A DNA stretch of 64,000 bases from Chryseobacterium sp. Leaf394 (lineage in GTDB: Bacteria; Bacteroidota; Bacteroidia; Flavobacteriales; Weeksellaceae): positions 729,531 to 793,530 of the forward strand of contig NZ_LMQH01000011.1 of the NCBI RefSeq assembly GCF_001424105.1, given 5' to 3'. This document shows, piece by piece, positions 1-7,650 of the stretch. The notes beneath the pieces are model-generated. The model was not told the DNA's origin and did no database searches. It saw only the letters and a program-made list of their open reading frames with translations. Position numbers and translations under genes: made by a program. Numbering within the stretch: position 1 is the first letter of the stretch; every line of letters begins with the position of its first letter.

Positions 1-894
1 ATCGCTCATTTCTACAGCCATTTTAAAATCTCTGTAGCTCTCAGCAATTTCAAAACCTTTAATATATTGATCTATAGCCGCTTGGGGTTGATTTGTTGCT
101 TCATAATATTCTCCAAAATTCCGGTAAACAAAAATCAGATGCATTCTGTCTTTATCAATATTGGCGTGATATTCAGCTTTTTTAAGATAGTAAAGCGCAG
201 AGTCATATTTTTTTACATACAGATAATCATAAGCAATGTTATTATAAGCTCCGGAAACACTGGCAATTCCGGGATAAGGCTTTTTTAATTTCAGCAATTC
301 TGAAAGAAATTTTCTGTGATAATCTAATATCGTATCATCAGAGTCAGTTAAATCAGCCTTGTCACGCCACAGCAATCCTTTTATAATGTGATAATCATCA
401 GTATTCTTATCCATCTGAGTTGCCATTGCAAAAGCTCTGCTGTTTTCAGTTAAAGACTTTTCATCAAGCCCCAACTCATAATAGCTCAACGCTTTTCTTC
501 GTACGGCATGGATTTTTGAAAAATACTTATCACTTCCTCCACGATCTATCACCTTGTTGCAATATTGCACAGATTCTGAGTATTTTCCTAATCTGAAAAA
601 GGACAAACCTATATGATATAAAGCGAATTTGATTTTATCCTCATCATTTGCTTCGTTCGCTTTTTTCAGAAGTTCAAAACTTACCTTAGCTTTTTCCGCA
701 GGTCTTATTTCTAATGACTGCGTTTTTTTAAATAAAAAGTCAATATCATTTGTTACTTTCTGAGCATTAACAGAGATCAGAGAAAAAATAAATAAGAGAC
801 TTGAAAAACATTTACGTTGAAAGATCTTTCTCTTTTGTGTATTTGAGAAAGTTTTGGAAAGAATAAAACAGATTGAAAATATTGGTCCGTTCAT
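1..894 (-). CDS. TPR-containing exported protein, C-terminus outside the window
   Basis: Only the first 298 codons are present, and the frame is open to base 1. The start ATG is the complement of 892-894. A hydrophobic stretch ending in VNAQ at about residues 26-45 looks like a signal peptide or signal anchor. The rest is helical with repeated pairs typical of tetratricopeptide repeats, for example ALYHIGLSFFRLGKYSESVQ and NIAYDYLYVKKYDSALYYL. The same layout (export signal, TPR array) opens the complete TPR-AraC regulator at 44998-46695, so the missing end may carry a membrane helix and an AraC-type HTH. That is inference; a plain periplasmic TPR protein is equally possible from what is visible. 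Confidence 0.7.
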   Translation of the reverse strand, partial: MNGPIFSICFILSKTFSNTQKRKIFQRKCFSSLLFIFSLISVNAQKVTNDIDFLFKKTQSLEIRPAEKAKVSFELLKKANEANDEDKIKFALYHIGLSFFRLGKYSESVQYCNKVIDRGGSDKYFSKIHAVRRKALSYYELGLDEKSLTENSRAFAMATQMDKNTDDYHIIKGLLWRDKADLTDSDDTILDYHRKFLSELLKLKKPYPGIASVSGAYNNIAYDYLYVKKYDSALYYLKKAEYHANIDKDRMHLIFVYRNFGEYYEATNQPQAAIDQYIKGFEIAESYRDFKMAVEMSD

Positions 895-1543
895 TTTTAT
901 CAGAATCTTTTTCAAAAATCAAATCAGAAAATAGTAAATTTTTTAACCGAAAAAATTAGTGTTTGATTTCAATTTGAAGAGAAAAATATCCTTTTACAAA
1001 TATATCTTTTTTTATTTACTATGATCTTCTTGTCTGATCAGTTTTACTTTTTAAAGTTATTCTATAAATATAATTAACGAATCATTTATGACTGATTGCT
1101 CATCATCTAAAGCGTCGTTATTATATCAATTCAAAAATCTCAGGTCGCCAACTATCTGTTTTTAAAACATTAGAAAACACGATAAAGGGCATATTTGAGA
1201 ATAAATTTCCAAACAGCTTTCATGAAAAATAATCATTTACACTTAAGCGTGATTTTTATTTTAATTATTTAAAAATCAGTGTTTTGTAAAATTATTTATA
1301 TATGAGAAATTCGGAATTTTAGACATGTAGTATGGTTTAGGATGGGTAAGAAGAGCGTTAATTTGTGAAATCAAAAATATTGCAAAAACTTAATGATGAA
1401 TGTACAGATTGGTTTTGATAATATGATTGAAAGAATTTTTTCCTAAAAGGACAAAACTACATATACAAGGTTACAGCCTTCTTCAATTAAAAATATGAAG
1501 GTTATTATTTAAAAAAAATATTATCAAATAGTCCAAAATCATA
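895..1543. other. AT-rich intergenic region
   Basis: About 650 bases between the truncated TPR gene and the first HTH gene. I see no convincing gene, tRNA or clear TAnnTTTG promoter. The one structure is a weak hairpin at 1250-1278, with arms TGATTTTTA and TAAAAATCA. The promoters of both flanking genes must lie here because they diverge. Confidence 0.6.
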
Positions 1544-1975
1544 ATGCAGATAAATGTTAAAGACATCCACATTGGTAATATCATTAAAGAGATAACAGAG
1601 GAAAGAGAAATTACCATACAGAGAATATGCAATTTTTTTAAAATTGACGAACGTGAGGTTTTTAAAATGTTCGGACAGAAAAGTTTGGAGTCTGATCTTA
1701 TTTTAAAATGGAGCAAGCTTGCTGAATATGATTTTTTCAGACCTTATGTTACGCACCTTATGCTTTTTGCGGGCATAAGTCAAAATAAAAATAATCAGCA
1801 TCTGAAAAAGAGCGGGGATTTACAGTTTAGAAAAAACATTTACACAAAGGAGATTAAAGAATTTATTATGGAATTGGTTAATACCAAACAAAAAACTTTA
1901 TCAGAAATCAATGAAGAATACAATATTCCAAAAACTACAATTTACAGATGGATAAGAAAGCAGGATATATTGTAA
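1544..1975 (+). CDS. Small helix-turn-helix protein, first of a twin pair
   Basis: A 143-residue basic protein of unassigned function. The N-terminal half (about 1-60) reads like a lambda-repressor-type helical bundle (ITIQRICNFFKIDEREVFKMF). The C-terminal 40 residues form a transposase-OrfA-like HTH (LSEINEEYNIPKTTIYRWIR). No catalytic domain is visible. It lies 27 bases before a second, shorter HTH gene whose C-terminal HTH has the same spacing, so the two probably share a transcript and an origin. The exported surface-protein genes at 2351 onward follow on the same strand, which makes a local regulatory role plausible but unproven. An alternative is a remnant of a mobile element regulator. 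Confidence 0.7.
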   Translation: MQINVKDIHIGNIIKEITEEREITIQRICNFFKIDEREVFKMFGQKSLESDLILKWSKLAEYDFFRPYVTHLMLFAGISQNKNNQHLKKSGDLQFRKNIYTKEIKEFIMELVNTKQKTLSEINEEYNIPKTTIYRWIRKQDIL

Positions 1976-2002
1976 CTCTAACTTAATAAATTACCAAAAA
2001 AG

Positions 2003-2314
2003 ATGAAGCCAAACTATACAAGAATATATTTAGATCTTATAAAATATAGGCAGAAAGAGAATCTTGTTTCAGATTCCGTACTTAAGAAGATATATAATAT
2101 AAAAATGGCTAACGATATATTTGAGATTGAAAGAGCATTGTTCGGCAATAATAATTTCGCTGACAATCAGAAACTTAAATCTTACGATGAAACAACTGTT
2201 AAAATTGTGTTGAATCATCAACGAAAAAACAAACTGAGCAATTTAGAATTAAGCAATAAATATAAGATCAGCAGAAATACAATTGCTAAATGGAAGAAGA
2301 TCTATATCGCATGA
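2003..2314 (+). CDS. Small helix-turn-helix protein, second of a twin pair
   Basis: A 103-residue basic protein with a C-terminal HTH (LSNLELSNKYKISRNTIAKW) that aligns with the end of the protein at 1544-1975: both show LS, then E, then Y-I, then TI, then W-K at the same spacing. The N-terminal half is helical and matches nothing I recognise. It has no nuclease or recombinase residues, so it is not a transposase by itself. It sits 27 bases after its partner and 36 bases before the exported protein at 2351. A DNA-binding role is well supported by the motif; the target is unknown. Confidence 0.65.
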   Translation: MKPNYTRIYLDLIKYRQKENLVSDSVLKKIYNIKMANDIFEIERALFGNNNFADNQKLKSYDETTVKIVLNHQRKNKLSNLELSNKYKISRNTIAKWKKIYIA

Positions 2315-2331
2315 AATTATAAAATCCTAAC

Positions 2332-2346
2332 AAACAAAACTTAATA
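2332..2346 (+). promoter_or_regulatory. 15-base leader motif shared with 3173-3187
   Basis: AAACAAAACTTAATA occurs just upstream of the start at 2351 and again at 3173-3187 upstream of the start at 3197. Identical 15-mers in front of two adjacent surface-protein genes suggest a common 5' leader or translation enhancer; recent duplication of the upstream end is the other explanation. Confidence 0.3.
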
Positions 2347-2350
2347 AAAA

Positions 2351-3070
2351 ATGACGAAAAAATTATTTACTACCGCAGTTCTTTTACTTTCTGTTTCGGC
2401 TTTTAAAGCACAAGTTGGTATTAATACTGAGACACCAAAATCCTCATTAGATGTACGGGGTAAAACCGATTCAGGAGGCTTATCCATCACAACGGATATT
2501 ACCGGCTTACAAGCGCCTCGCCTTACCCGTGCAGAGCTGACCGCTAAAGGCAACGCTTTATACGGAGTTGATCAGAAAGGGGCTTTGGTTTACATTACCG
2601 ATATTTCTGGAGGAGATACACTTAGCCAGAGAATAAAAATCACGGCAAATGGGTATTATTATTTTGACGGCACTCTTTGGCAGTCAGTTTCCAGTGGTGC
2701 TGCAACCGGAATCAATTACTTCTATGCACCATCAATGGTTTTACCTACAGTAAATGCCAACCTGCCTTCTTACGCTTCATTTAGTGGCGGAACTTTCACC
2801 ATAAACCTTTATTCTGCTTACAGCAATGAGTACGGATTGACAGACAGCGGTACAGTAGCTACGAGATCTTCAATTAAGAGTGCAACCTCAACTACATTAC
2901 CTGTTCTCGGAGCTTCTGCTCTAGAATATTTTGTAATCTATTTTGACAATACGGTATTTGATCCAAATACGATTACTCTGAGCGATACCGGTATTTTAAC
3001 CTATCAGATTTTGCCTTCAGCTGTCGTTACTGAGAAAACCTTTATGAATATTGTATTTAAAATTAAATAA
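2351..3070 (+). CDS. Exported QVGIN-type surface protein
   Basis: A 239-residue protein with a signal peptide (about 1-20, ending FKAQ) and mature start QVGINTETPKSSLDV. This signature is common on Flavobacteria surface proteins that resemble phage tail-fibre and structural repeats. Next comes the segment APRLTRAEL...GALVYITD...YYYFDGTLWQSV (about 56-115), the same scheme as in the protein at 61199 (MILP, MVYD, then a tryptophan-ending beta segment). The C-terminal 110 residues are a beta-rich, Thr/Ser-rich domain I cannot name. There is no T9SS sorting domain. It is followed by the very large surface protein at 3197. A role in adhesion or matrix is inference. Confidence 0.75.
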   Translation: MTKKLFTTAVLLLSVSAFKAQVGINTETPKSSLDVRGKTDSGGLSITTDITGLQAPRLTRAELTAKGNALYGVDQKGALVYITDISGGDTLSQRIKITANGYYYFDGTLWQSVSSGAATGINYFYAPSMVLPTVNANLPSYASFSGGTFTINLYSAYSNEYGLTDSGTVATRSSIKSATSTTLPVLGASALEYFVIYFDNTVFDPNTITLSDTGILTYQILPSAVVTEKTFMNIVFKIK

Positions 3071-3196
3071 AAACAATGTTTTGAAAGTGGTCATTTTTTT
3101 ATATATGGAAAATTACAACTAAAAAAAATTTTATCGGTCTATAAGATGCATTCCACTTTCTGAGCTTGAAATAAACAAAACTTAATACAATACACT

Positions 3197-6100
3197 ATGA
3201 AAATAAAAATACTTTTGAGAGCTAAAGTATTATCATTCTTTTTGATGATGATATTTTTAGCGATATTAACAAATCAGGCCAAAGCTCAAAATGGTTATAT
3301 TTATCTACACCATCAGGCTGCGAATGAAGAGGGTAGCCCTAATTTTACTTTTAATGTAATAGGTGGCAGTTTAAATCAAAATTACACCTTGAATGACCAG
3401 ACCGACTTTCTGAGCAGTGAGGATCTGGGTGCATCTCAAAGCGGTCGTCTTTGGGCTTTGGCTCGTCCTTTTACAGATCTGACATTTAATAATTTCAAAA
3501 TATATTACAGAGATACAAACAGTGCAACTTGGGTTGCAATTATAACACCAACAGGGTCACCAAGAGCTATTGATGGTGGTAGCGGAGGTACTGCAATCTA
3601 TTCGTCCAACACAGCCACTGGAGCAGGACGCGTCTTTTCTATTGCCGCAGATGGTTCAACAACGGATATTTCAGGTAATTTACCTGCGGGTATTGTTTAT
3701 GATGTATCGGATAACTGGCTTCCATTAGGCTCTGGTGGAAGACAGTATGCCTCTGTACAAGGGCAAAACATCTATCAGCGTACAACTTCTGCATTACCTG
3801 CAGTATGGACTGTGGTTGCAAACACACCTTCTCACCGCGTAGATGCTGTTCCGAAAACAAATAACTTATATTATGTTGTAGGAAATAGTACAACTGCAGG
3901 GTCTACGGTATTTTATCGGGATGTTACATCTGCTGCTTCAATCAATTTAGGAGCAGGATCTAACACAGATGATATTGCTATCACTGAAGATGGAACTGTG
4001 ATTGCCGGATATAAAAAAATGGAGGGTACACCATCAGCGCCAATTTGGAACGGTCCGGATGATGTTCAGGGAATGTATGGTTTCAATGTGACCGGTGGAC
4101 CGAATAATCAGTTTTGGAGCAGTGTAGGTGTTACCAATGTGAATAACGGTAATACTTCTGTAAGACCCAATAGAATTATGACCAGAACTGCTACTAAGAA
4201 CTGGATAGATGATGAAAGAATCCGAGCGACAGGGACATATAATGATAACTCAGTGTTATTGGCTTTAGCACCGGGAACTTATACCATTACAGAAGCTACT
4301 GAACCGTCAGGTTGGAGATTGCAAAGCATTACAACAGATCCTGTTGCTGCAAGTGATGTTGCAGCAAAGACGGCAACTGTTACTGTAACTGCCAACGCTA
4401 CAACAAATGTTGTATTCAGTAATGTGAACGATGTAGCTTTTGCAATGCCTGCAGATTGTACAGCAGGCTTTACAGAAAACTTCGGAACGACAGAAGCAAA
4501 CTACGCTTCGCCAACAATTTCAAGTGGATATCATAATGGTGCTCCTATTTTGAATGGAACACCCAATTCCGCAATGGGCTACGGCTACTATGGCTTGATC
4601 AAAAATTCAAATCTGATCACCGGAGATTTAGCCTCTGGTAACGGAGTAGAGTATACTACTGGATTTACAGATCATACTTCGGGTTCCGGTAGAATGCTGG
4701 GAGTGAATGCGACTGGACAGCCAAGACTAGTTTATCAAAAAAGATTAACGGGCTTAACTGTTGGTGTCGCTTATAACTATTCTGCATGGGTAAGAAGTGC
4801 AGATATCAATGCTGGTACTTTACCAAACGTTGGATTGCAAGTTTTACACCCTATAACTGGTGCAGTTATATTTTCTACCCAGTCGGGTACTATTGCCAAT
4901 GCAAATCCACCAGCTGCATGGAAACAGGTTGTCTTAAATTTTACAGCAACTACAACGAGTGTTGATATTGCGGTAGCTAGTTTAACAGCAGGTGCATGGG
5001 GAAATGACTTTGCAGTAGATGATATCAGTCTTGTTCCAGTGAAACCCACTGCTCCCATTATAGGATCAGTTACACAGCCAACTTGTTCTGTACCTACTGG
5101 AAGCATCGAACTAAGCGGTCTTCCTGCAGGAACATGGACGTTAACTGATACCGTAGGAGGAGCCACAATAACTGGAACCGGAACAACGGCTACATTTGCC
5201 AATCTTGCTCCTGGCACACATGCATTCACAGTTCAGCTTTCATCAACATGTGTATCTCCAGCAACAAGCTTTACGGTATTGAATAGTGCCACTCCACCAG
5301 CCGCAGTTATTCTGGCAACAGGACCAACAACTGTTTGCCCGGGAGCAAGTGTAGTGTTAACTGCATCACCTGCTACGACGTATCAATGGTACAATACTTC
5401 TGGAGCAATTGCCGGAGCTACAAACCAACAGTATGTAGCGACATCAACAGGAACTTACTATGTATTGCAAACAGAAAATGGCTGTACTTCTGCCAATTCA
5501 AACTCAATTTCTGTAACCGTTCAGGATACAGTAGCACCAGTTTTTGTAGCTTCTGCCGGAACACAAGTAGTAAGTGACTTAATCGATTTCGATACAGCAT
5601 CTACAACAGCAGCAACTTCGCCTGCTAATTTTCCACAGTCTTACGGTTCTGGTGCTGCAATGGTGACGATAAATCAATCAACTGCTGGTACTATCAGTAA
5701 TACTTCAACAGTGGGTTTTTCTGCTGGAACACCCGTTCCTAATGCTAGTCCCGGAAAAGCTCTGGAAATGCAGGCTAATCCTAATGTGAGCAGAACCAAT
5801 ACATTAACTTTCCCACAAAAAATCCAAAATCTTAAATTTGCAATGTCTGATCTTGATGGCGGTGTTCAGATTGCTTTCCAGGCTTATAATAACGGTGTCC
5901 TGCAAAATGTAACATTAACACCATTAGCTACTACGGGAGCGCAGGTTTCGGTTTCAAACAGTGGTACTGCTAATGCTTCACTTATCGGCCCCGGCGGCGC
6001 TTATGGAGCTAGTGGAAGGCAGGCTGCAGTAAATGTCGATATCCCAGGACCAATCGATTCGATAGTTCTTGTTTACACGATACCTTCCACTCCGAATTCA

Positions 6101-6661
6101 AACACCAATAATAATCTTATTACGGATATGAGTTTTGAGCATATTTCAAATACTCAGGTTGTTGCCACCTTACCGGTAAATACTACAGTAAATTGCAACG
6201 CAATCCCGGCTGCACCAACGCTTTTAGCCGCAGACAACTGTGGAACTGCAACGGTAGTACCAACGGAAACCATTGCAGCCAATACACCGGCAGCAGGACA
6301 ATCTACAATTACCAGAAGCTGGACGGCAACAGACGGATCAGGAAACACAACGGTTCATACACAGGAAATTGTGGTTAATGGTTATAGTGCACAGCCAACA
6401 GCTGCATCAAACCAAAGTATTTGTGCTACCAACTTCACAACTTTAGAAAGTATTGTAATCACAGGAACTGACATCAAATGGTATGCAGATGCTGGTACAT
6501 CCAGTGTTTTGCCATCTACAACTGTACTCACGAATGGGACAACTTATTATGCCACTCAAACAGTTGCGGGAGGTTGTGAGAGCTCTCGTGTACCTGTCAC
6601 TGTACAATTGAGAAATTGCTCTTGGATTAACCCGGCACTAAGATTTAAGGCAAGTAAATAG
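3197..6661 (+). CDS. Giant multidomain surface protein with Ig-like domains
   Basis: A 1154-residue exported protein with a signal peptide of about 31 residues ending QAKAQ. Visible parts in order are a beta-rich N-terminal region (about 32-330) that could be a propeller, a prealbumin-like segment (LAPGTYTITEATEPSGWRL), a jelly-roll-like domain from FTENFGTTEANY to FAVDDISLV, and a repeat region starting QPTCSVPTGSIEL. After these come two Ig-like domains built around VCPGASVVLTASPATTYQWY and ICATNFTTLESIVI, with a HYR-like segment (WTATDGSGNTT) between them. The end (RNCSWINPALRFKASK) shows no T9SS sorting domain, which is odd for a protein of this type. Adhesion or gliding-matrix function is inferred from domain content. 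Confidence 0.75.
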   Translation: MKIKILLRAKVLSFFLMMIFLAILTNQAKAQNGYIYLHHQAANEEGSPNFTFNVIGGSLNQNYTLNDQTDFLSSEDLGASQSGRLWALARPFTDLTFNNFKIYYRDTNSATWVAIITPTGSPRAIDGGSGGTAIYSSNTATGAGRVFSIAADGSTTDISGNLPAGIVYDVSDNWLPLGSGGRQYASVQGQNIYQRTTSALPAVWTVVANTPSHRVDAVPKTNNLYYVVGNSTTAGSTVFYRDVTSAASINLGAGSNTDDIAITEDGTVIAGYKKMEGTPSAPIWNGPDDVQGMYGFNVTGGPNNQFWSSVGVTNVNNGNTSVRPNRIMTRTATKNWIDDERIRATGTYNDNSVLLALAPGTYTITEATEPSGWRLQSITTDPVAASDVAAKTATVTVTANATTNVVFSNVNDVAFAMPADCTAGFTENFGTTEANYASPTISSGYHNGAPILNGTPNSAMGYGYYGLIKNSNLITGDLASGNGVEYTTGFTDHTSGSGRMLGVNATGQPRLVYQKRLTGLTVGVAYNYSAWVRSADINAGTLPNVGLQVLHPITGAVIFSTQSGTIANANPPAAWKQVVLNFTATTTSVDIAVASLTAGAWGNDFAVDDISLVPVKPTAPIIGSVTQPTCSVPTGSIELSGLPAGTWTLTDTVGGATITGTGTTATFANLAPGTHAFTVQLSSTCVSPATSFTVLNSATPPAAVILATGPTTVCPGASVVLTASPATTYQWYNTSGAIAGATNQQYVATSTGTYYVLQTENGCTSANSNSISVTVQDTVAPVFVASAGTQVVSDLIDFDTASTTAATSPANFPQSYGSGAAMVTINQSTAGTISNTSTVGFSAGTPVPNASPGKALEMQANPNVSRTNTLTFPQKIQNLKFAMSDLDGGVQIAFQAYNNGVLQNVTLTPLATTGAQVSVSNSGTANASLIGPGGAYGASGRQAAVNVDIPGPIDSIVLVYTIPSTPNSNTNNNLITDMSFEHISNTQVVATLPVNTTVNCNAIPAAPTLLAADNCGTATVVPTETIAANTPAAGQSTITRSWTATDGSGNTTVHTQEIVVNGYSAQPTAASNQSICATNFTTLESIVITGTDIKWYADAGTSSVLPSTTVLTNGTTYYATQTVAGGCESSRVPVTVQLRNCSWINPALRFKASK

Positions 6662-6705
6662 ATGAAAATAGTTTTTAATCAAATAACCTATTAAAATAAA
6701 AAAAT

Positions 6706-7362
6706 ATGAAAAATACAATGTTCTTTCTTACGTTTTTAGGTTCCGCACTATGTTTTGCCCAAACAACAATCAATTCTTTTATCGGAGACTGGAATCAGAG
6801 TGACGGTAAATTATTGAAAATAAGTGCGATGTCAAATAATGAAAGTAATACAAAAGCGCGCTATAATTACGGTAATCATTATTTCAACTCTTCTTTTTCA
6901 ACGCCGGATCAGTATAATTATGTAGTCGTATATAATGCGACTGATAATACAATTACGTTTTCTTACATTAATATTTATGTTGATTATCTAAACCTAACCA
7001 CTTATAATAATTATAAGTATAATGTTACCAATATTGGTCAAAACCAAATGACGCTTACTAATAGTGTAAATGGCGAAGTCATAACTTTTACAAAAGGAAT
7101 TTTAGCAACTTCCGACTTATATAAATCTGCCAAAGATGTTATTTTAGCTGAAAATCCTGTTCAAGATGAGCTTATTTTGAAATTCAGTGGGGATGTAGAT
7201 CAGAAACAAGTCAAGATTTATAATATTGATGGTAAGCTGTTGAAAAAGATAAAATATTCTACAGAAAAACCAACTAATATTAGTGATTTACCAAAGGGGA
7301 TTTATATCCTGGAAATTGAAAATAAAGATCAACCTGTAAAGATCAAAATGATAAAAGATTAA
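6706..7362 (+). CDS. Small exported protein with T9SS sorting domain
   Basis: A 218-residue protein with a signal peptide ending CFAQ (about 1-19). The middle (20-145) is a small beta domain of lipocalin-like flavour (FIGDWNQSDGKLLKIS, then alternating strands), not firmly assignable. The last 70 residues are a type A T9SS sorting domain: AENPVQDELILKFSG, KIYNIDGKLLKKI, ISDLPKGIYILEIE, and a final KMIKD. It therefore crosses the outer membrane through the type IX system and is probably attached to the surface or released. It is 44 bases after the giant protein at 3197 and is closed by a strong terminator, so the surface genes may form one unit. Confidence 0.8.
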   Translation: MKNTMFFLTFLGSALCFAQTTINSFIGDWNQSDGKLLKISAMSNNESNTKARYNYGNHYFNSSFSTPDQYNYVVVYNATDNTITFSYINIYVDYLNLTTYNNYKYNVTNIGQNQMTLTNSVNGEVITFTKGILATSDLYKSAKDVILAENPVQDELILKFSGDVDQKQVKIYNIDGKLLKKIKYSTEKPTNISDLPKGIYILEIENKDQPVKIKMIKD

Positions 7363-7377
7363 AATTGATTTCAGTGA

Positions 7378-7413
7378 AACCTTCTTACAAAAATACGTAA
7401 GAAGGTTTTTTTT
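7378..7413 (+). terminator. Intrinsic terminator after the surface-protein genes
   Basis: A perfect 11-bp stem, AACCTTCTTAC (7378-7388) with GTAAGAAGGTT (7397-7407), and a run of eight T that starts inside the stem at 7406 and ends at 7413. It lies 15 bases after the stop at 7362. Confidence 0.85.
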
Positions 7414-7595
7414 GATCTTAATTGATTTTTAAAACTTCAGCTAACGTTGTAATGGTGGTAAGTATAAACTTTGATTACAAATGAGTCTTTGTTGATGATG
7501 CCTGCACTTCTAAGACTTAAATAATAATGAGAAGATCATACATATTTCCAAAGAGAAATTGGCTCACTCAGCAAAATATTCCTAATACTAAACAA

Positions 7596-7624
7596 GAAAC
7601 CTCTTCCAAATCGAAAGAGGTTTC
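7596..7624 (-). terminator. Terminator of the GH92 gene
   Basis: A perfect 10-bp stem of GAAACCTCTT (7596-7605) and AAGAGGTTTC (7615-7624) just past the stop of the minus-strand mannosidase gene. The T tract on the minus strand is short, so termination strength is uncertain. Confidence 0.6.
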
Positions 7625-7650
7625 ATTATTTTAAATTTAAATCGCAATTT

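Noticed and set aside
4777-5229. 150-codon minus-strand frame
   Set aside because: It lies inside the giant surface protein gene; a Val/Pro-rich reading is what an antisense frame of Thr/Gly-rich code gives.
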